Shown here: positions 61,238 to 64,000 of the stretch, one piece after another
Numbering within the stretch: position 1 is the first letter of the stretch
How the letters are laid out: each line of letters begins with the position of its first letter
Assembly (NCBI GenBank): GCA_964494985.1
Contig: CAZBUB010000006.1
Span: 12,914-76,913 of the forward strand
Length of the DNA stretch: 64,000 bases
Source: CAZBUB01 sp964494985
GTDB taxonomy: Bacteria; Desulfobacterota; Desulfovibrionia; Desulfovibrionales; Desulfothermaceae
Reading direction: 5' to 3'
Program-made: the position numbers and the translations under genes
The notes under the pieces: model-generated
Database searches by the model: none
Told to the model about the DNA's origin: nothing
What the model saw: the letters and a program-made list of their open reading frames with translations, nothing else

Positions 61238-62944
61238 ATGCAAATTTTTCCCGCCTTGATACAGCAAGACAGCAAAAACGGTCTGTCAGGCCAGCTAGAT
61301 TCAGGCTCAAGCAAGGCAGCAGCTGATTTTGCCGCCTGGCTGGATTCCAGCCAGGAACAAAAAGCAGATTTGCAGGCTTGGGCCAAGGACTCTGGCTCCT
61401 CGCAAGGGCTCAGCCTGGAAAAGATCCTGCAGGCCCTGGGGCAGGAGCTGGACTCAAAGCAGCTGCAGGGGCTGTTGTCCTTTTTGCAGGAGAACCAGCA
61501 GATCAGGCAGCGGCTTTTGCAAGCCCTGGAAGGAGAAAATCTGTCTTCTGAGCAGCGAATGCTGCAGGGGCTTTTGCAGGAACTGGAGCAGGCCTCCGGA
61601 ATCCCGGACCAGGACCAGGAGCTGGTGCAGGAGCTATTGCAAAAGCTCGGCCTGGAAAAGGAAAAGGCCCAGGAGGCTGTTTTGGCCCTGCAGGAGGGAG
61701 ATTCCGCGCGCTTTTGGCAGCTTCTGGACCAGGGGCTGCAGGATTTGCCCCAGGATAAAGGGCTGCAGCTGGAAAAAGGGGAAGTTTTTGCACTGGCCAG
61801 GGTCCTGGGCCTGGACAAGGAGCAGGGCCTGGAGATGGCCTCCAGCCTGTCGCGCTCCAGGGAACTGGATCCCCAGAAGCTGCAGCAGATCCTGGACGAT
61901 GTGCGCCAGGAGCAAACCAGGCAGGCCAATAAAGCCCTGCAGCAGCTGCTGGACAAACTGCAGGCTTTGCAGTCCGAACAGGCCAAGGGCCAAAGTGGCG
62001 ACACCTCCAGGCAAGACAGCGGCAGGATGCTCCAGGAGCTGGAGAGGATCGTGCGCCAGGCCCTGGAGAGTCCAGCCAAGGCAGGGGGCGCTGAACAAGG
62101 CAGGTCTGATGGGGCTAAGGGGGCTGTACAGGGGGAAGGTCCCTGGATTTCCGATCTCAAGCAGCAAAAGGTGCAGGAGCGGGCCCAGAGCGAGCACAGG
62201 ACAGGCTCCAGGACTGAGCAGCCTGCCCAGGCCGGTCAGGAGCAAAGGCTGCAGTCAGGAGGCAAAGAATTTCAACAGGGCCGGGAGTTTTCCGCTTTCA
62301 AGGATAGCTCAAGTCAGGACTGGAGCAAATTTTGGGAGAGACTGCAACATACTGAGAAGCAGGACAAGGGCAATACGGATTGGCGACTGTTTTTTCAAGG
62401 TCAGGACAGATCCCAGGCCATGCAGCAGGAAGCCAGGGCTGAGGCCCAGAAGACAGATCTCTTAAAGGACGGCAGATTACGCCAGGAGGTCCTGCGTCAG
62501 ATCCAGGACGGGGTATTGCGCAACCTGGGCTCAGGCAGGCAGGAGCTCAGTCTGCGCCTGCACCCTCCGGATCTGGGCAGGGTGGACGTGGTCCTGCAGC
62601 TGCAGGGCAAGGAGCTAAGCGCCCTGCTCAAGACCAACAACCAGGAGGTGGGCCGCATGCTGCAGCAGCAGCTGTCCTCCCTGCAGCAGATGCTGGAGCA
62701 GCAGGGGATAAAGGTCCAAAAGCTGGATGTGCAGACCCAGCTGGCCCAGGAGGGCTCCGGGCAGCAGTGGATGGGGGAGAAAAAGCACAACCAGGCCCAG
62801 GAGAACCGGGAAAAACACAAGCAGTGGAGCCTGCGGCGCAGGCTGGATCTGCTGGAAAATGGCTTAGGCTCAGAAGAGGTTATGGCTGCTGCCCAGGAAT
62901 TGGGCAGGATCCACCAGGGCCAGAGCCTGTATCTTATAGCCTGA
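61238..62944 (+). CDS. fliK: Flagellar hook-length control protein FliK
   Basis: 568 residues. A long Gln/Leu/Glu-rich ruler region (1-400) and the C-terminal FliK domain (ELSLRLHPPDLGRVDVVLQL, LQQQLSSLQQMLEQQGIKVQ). FliK measures hook length and triggers the FlhB specificity switch. High GC and low complexity make long false frames on both strands here. Followed by flgD after 13 bp. Confidence 0.9.
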   Translation: MQIFPALIQQDSKNGLSGQLDSGSSKAAADFAAWLDSSQEQKADLQAWAKDSGSSQGLSLEKILQALGQELDSKQLQGLLSFLQENQQIRQRLLQALEGENLSSEQRMLQGLLQELEQASGIPDQDQELVQELLQKLGLEKEKAQEAVLALQEGDSARFWQLLDQGLQDLPQDKGLQLEKGEVFALARVLGLDKEQGLEMASSLSRSRELDPQKLQQILDDVRQEQTRQANKALQQLLDKLQALQSEQAKGQSGDTSRQDSGRMLQELERIVRQALESPAKAGGAEQGRSDGAKGAVQGEGPWISDLKQQKVQERAQSEHRTGSRTEQPAQAGQEQRLQSGGKEFQQGREFSAFKDSSSQDWSKFWERLQHTEKQDKGNTDWRLFFQGQDRSQAMQQEARAEAQKTDLLKDGRLRQEVLRQIQDGVLRNLGSGRQELSLRLHPPDLGRVDVVLQLQGKELSALLKTNNQEVGRMLQQQLSSLQQMLEQQGIKVQKLDVQTQLAQEGSGQQWMGEKKHNQAQENREKHKQWSLRRRLDLLENGLGSEEVMAAAQELGRIHQGQSLYLIA

Positions 62945-62957
62945 GGGAGGGAAGCTT

Positions 62958-63791
62958 ATGATTGGCATGGCACAAGGTGCTGGATCCGCAACTGAGCCTG
63001 GCCCATTGTCCAAGGCGCAGCAGGGAGCTGTCCCTGAGAACCCATTGTCCAAGGCGCAGCAGGGAGCTGTCCCTGAGAACCAGGACAGCATGCAGCAGGG
63101 GATGCGGGGCGCGGAGGATATACTGGGCAAGGCAGAGGAAGAGTTTGAAAAGGAGCCAGCTGGCTCCTCTGAGCTGGACCGAGAGGCTTTCCTGAGCATT
63201 CTTTTGACCCAGCTGGAGAACCAGGATCCTACGGATCCCATGAAGGACCGGGATTTTGTGGCCCAGCTGGCCCAGTTTTCCAGCCTGGAGCAGTTGATCC
63301 ACCTCAGTGACGGCATGGAGAATCTGCAGGAGGAAAGGCAGCAGGACAGGATGCTGGGGGCTTTGTCTTATGTGGGCCAGGAACTGCGGGCAGACGGGGG
63401 CCAGGTCAGCAAGGACGATTCCGGGATCAGCACTGTGTTCTATGAGCTCCAGGAGCCTGCCCAGGAAGTAGTCTTTGATATTTACAACCAGGACGGCAGG
63501 ATCATCGACTCTGTAAGCCAGGGACCCAAGGGCGAGGGCGAGTCCAGGTTCAGCTGGGACGGCACTGACCAGCACGGCCAGGAGGTCCAGGACGGCCTGT
63601 ATCGTGTGGAGCCCAGGGCAGAGGGAGAAAACGGCCAGAGCCTGGAGATCAAGACTGATATCTCTGGCAAGGTAGAAGGGGTAGAAATGCAGGAGGAGAA
63701 CATTGTTCTCACTCTGGCAGACGGCAGGCAGCTCCAGCTGGACCAGATCAAGGAGGTCCTGCCGCCAGAGCAGGATGGAGATGATCAATAG
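62958..63791 (+). CDS. flgD: Hook-capping protein FlgD
   Basis: 277 residues; GGGAGGGAAG precedes ATG 62958. Conserved FlgD N-terminal motif FLSILLTQLENQDPTDPMKD and FVAQLAQFSSLEQL, then Ig-like/tudor repeats (ISTVFYELQEPAQEVVFDIY, FSWDGTDQHGQEVQDGLYRV). An N-terminal 13-residue unit (PLSKAQQGAVPEN) is duplicated in tandem. Confidence 0.93.
   Translation: MIGMAQGAGSATEPGPLSKAQQGAVPENPLSKAQQGAVPENQDSMQQGMRGAEDILGKAEEEFEKEPAGSSELDREAFLSILLTQLENQDPTDPMKDRDFVAQLAQFSSLEQLIHLSDGMENLQEERQQDRMLGALSYVGQELRADGGQVSKDDSGISTVFYELQEPAQEVVFDIYNQDGRIIDSVSQGPKGEGESRFSWDGTDQHGQEVQDGLYRVEPRAEGENGQSLEIKTDISGKVEGVEMQEENIVLTLADGRQLQLDQIKEVLPPEQDGDDQ
63002..63079 (+). repeat. Perfect 39-bp tandem duplication inside flgD
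   Basis: 63002-63040 is repeated exactly at 63041-63079; it keeps frame and adds 13 residues to the disordered N-terminus. Perfect identity suggests a recent event. Confidence 0.95.
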
Positions 63792-63833
63792 CAGCCTATC
63801 CAGGCCAGGAAATACCACAAGGAGGAACAGGAC

Positions 63834-64000
63834 ATGGGTTTGTCTTCAGCATTATTTTCAGGCACGAGCGGGCTTTATGCCCACGGGGAAAAGATGACCA
63901 CTATCGGGGACAATCTGTCCAATGTGGGCACAGTGGGCTTCAAGAAATCCGTTATGCATTTCGAGGACTTCATGCCCCAGGACATCAGCACCTCTGCAGG
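63834..64000 (+). CDS. flgE: Flagellar hook protein FlgE, start only
   Basis: First 55 residues before the window edge: GLSSALFSGTSGLYAHGEKM followed by TTIGDNLSNVGTVGFKKS, the N-terminal rod/hook signature. AAGGAGG lies upstream. Could be another rod/hook family member, but the place after flgD makes FlgE likely. Confidence 0.85.
   Translation, partial: MGLSSALFSGTSGLYAHGEKMTTIGDNLSNVGTVGFKKSVMHFEDFMPQDISTSA

Noticed and set aside
61144..62160. Minus-strand Ser/Cys-rich frame and a plus-strand Arg/Cys-rich frame (61329-62465) in fliK
   Set aside because: Both come from the low-complexity FliK ruler in wrong frames.
62934..63818. Minus-strand 294-codon frame across flgD
   Set aside because: Antisense to flgD, Leu-rich shadow without start signal.

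Overview
This window looks like chromosomal DNA of a mesophilic sulfate-reducing bacterium of the deltaproteobacterial (Desulfobacterota) type, most likely order Desulfovibrionales. The main evidence is a complete sulfate-activation and APS-reduction island on the minus strand: sat, a small unknown gene, aprB-aprA and qmoA-qmoB-qmoC with a QmoD-like gene. The mix of flagellar, isoprenoid and Fe-S genes and the single-subunit, compact style of the proteins agree with this. I cannot name a genus from sequence alone.

Layout. 1-1843: truncated membrane sensor protein (dCache-PAS-PAS, minus). 2089-4188: Fe-S/winged-helix protein followed by hypA and hypB. 4325-6490: glgX. 6491-7277: long non-coding stretch holding the largest copy of a new repeat family. 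7278-8536: remnant of an osmolyte ABC permease and an enoyl-CoA hydratase family gene. 8602-19026 (minus): sat-orf-aprBA-qmoABC-qmoD. 19429-28646: EPSP-synthase-like gene, anti-sigma-type ATPase, phosphofructokinase, YjbQ, GAF/degenerate-GGDEF/TPR protein, nitroreductase, metallo-hydrolase, ComF. 28607-37849: rsmG, fabD, then a plus-strand run argS, SPOR protein, a polyamine module (pyruvoyl arginine decarboxylase, agmatinase, deoxyhypusine-synthase-like protein) and queuosine genes (queF, yhhQ) with an RNA m5U methyltransferase. 38295-45861 (minus): ispG-proS-xseA-xseB-ispA-dxs, joining isoprenoid synthesis to exonuclease VII. 46158-46847: two tandem RRM proteins. 47336-49144 (minus): rpoZ-dnaJ-moaC. 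49341-64000 (plus): TtcA-like thiolase, then a flagellar cluster fliR-flhB-flhA-flhF-flhG-fliA-fliL plus three small unknown genes, dus, ispH, fliK-flgD-flgE (cut by the window edge).

How the genes work together. Sat makes APS, AprBA reduces it to sulfite, and QmoABC passes menaquinol electrons to AprBA; QmoD is the known promoter-distal companion. The isoprenoid genes (dxs, ispG, ispH, ispA) give the prenyl precursors for menaquinone and undecaprenol. The polyamine module can in principle run arginine to agmatine to putrescine to a higher polyamine such as homospermidine.

The most unusual content is not a protein. Seven related intergenic elements (about 66-357 bp) share ends that form an inverted repeat around TATTCACCA. 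Three long copies carry nested stems whose arms differ between copies but stay paired (covariation), with a further hairpin module present in only two of them. Four short copies lack the interior exactly at the stem boundary. All seven lie in the same orientation and only between genes. This looks like a modular, structured, mobile or RNA-encoding repeat family.
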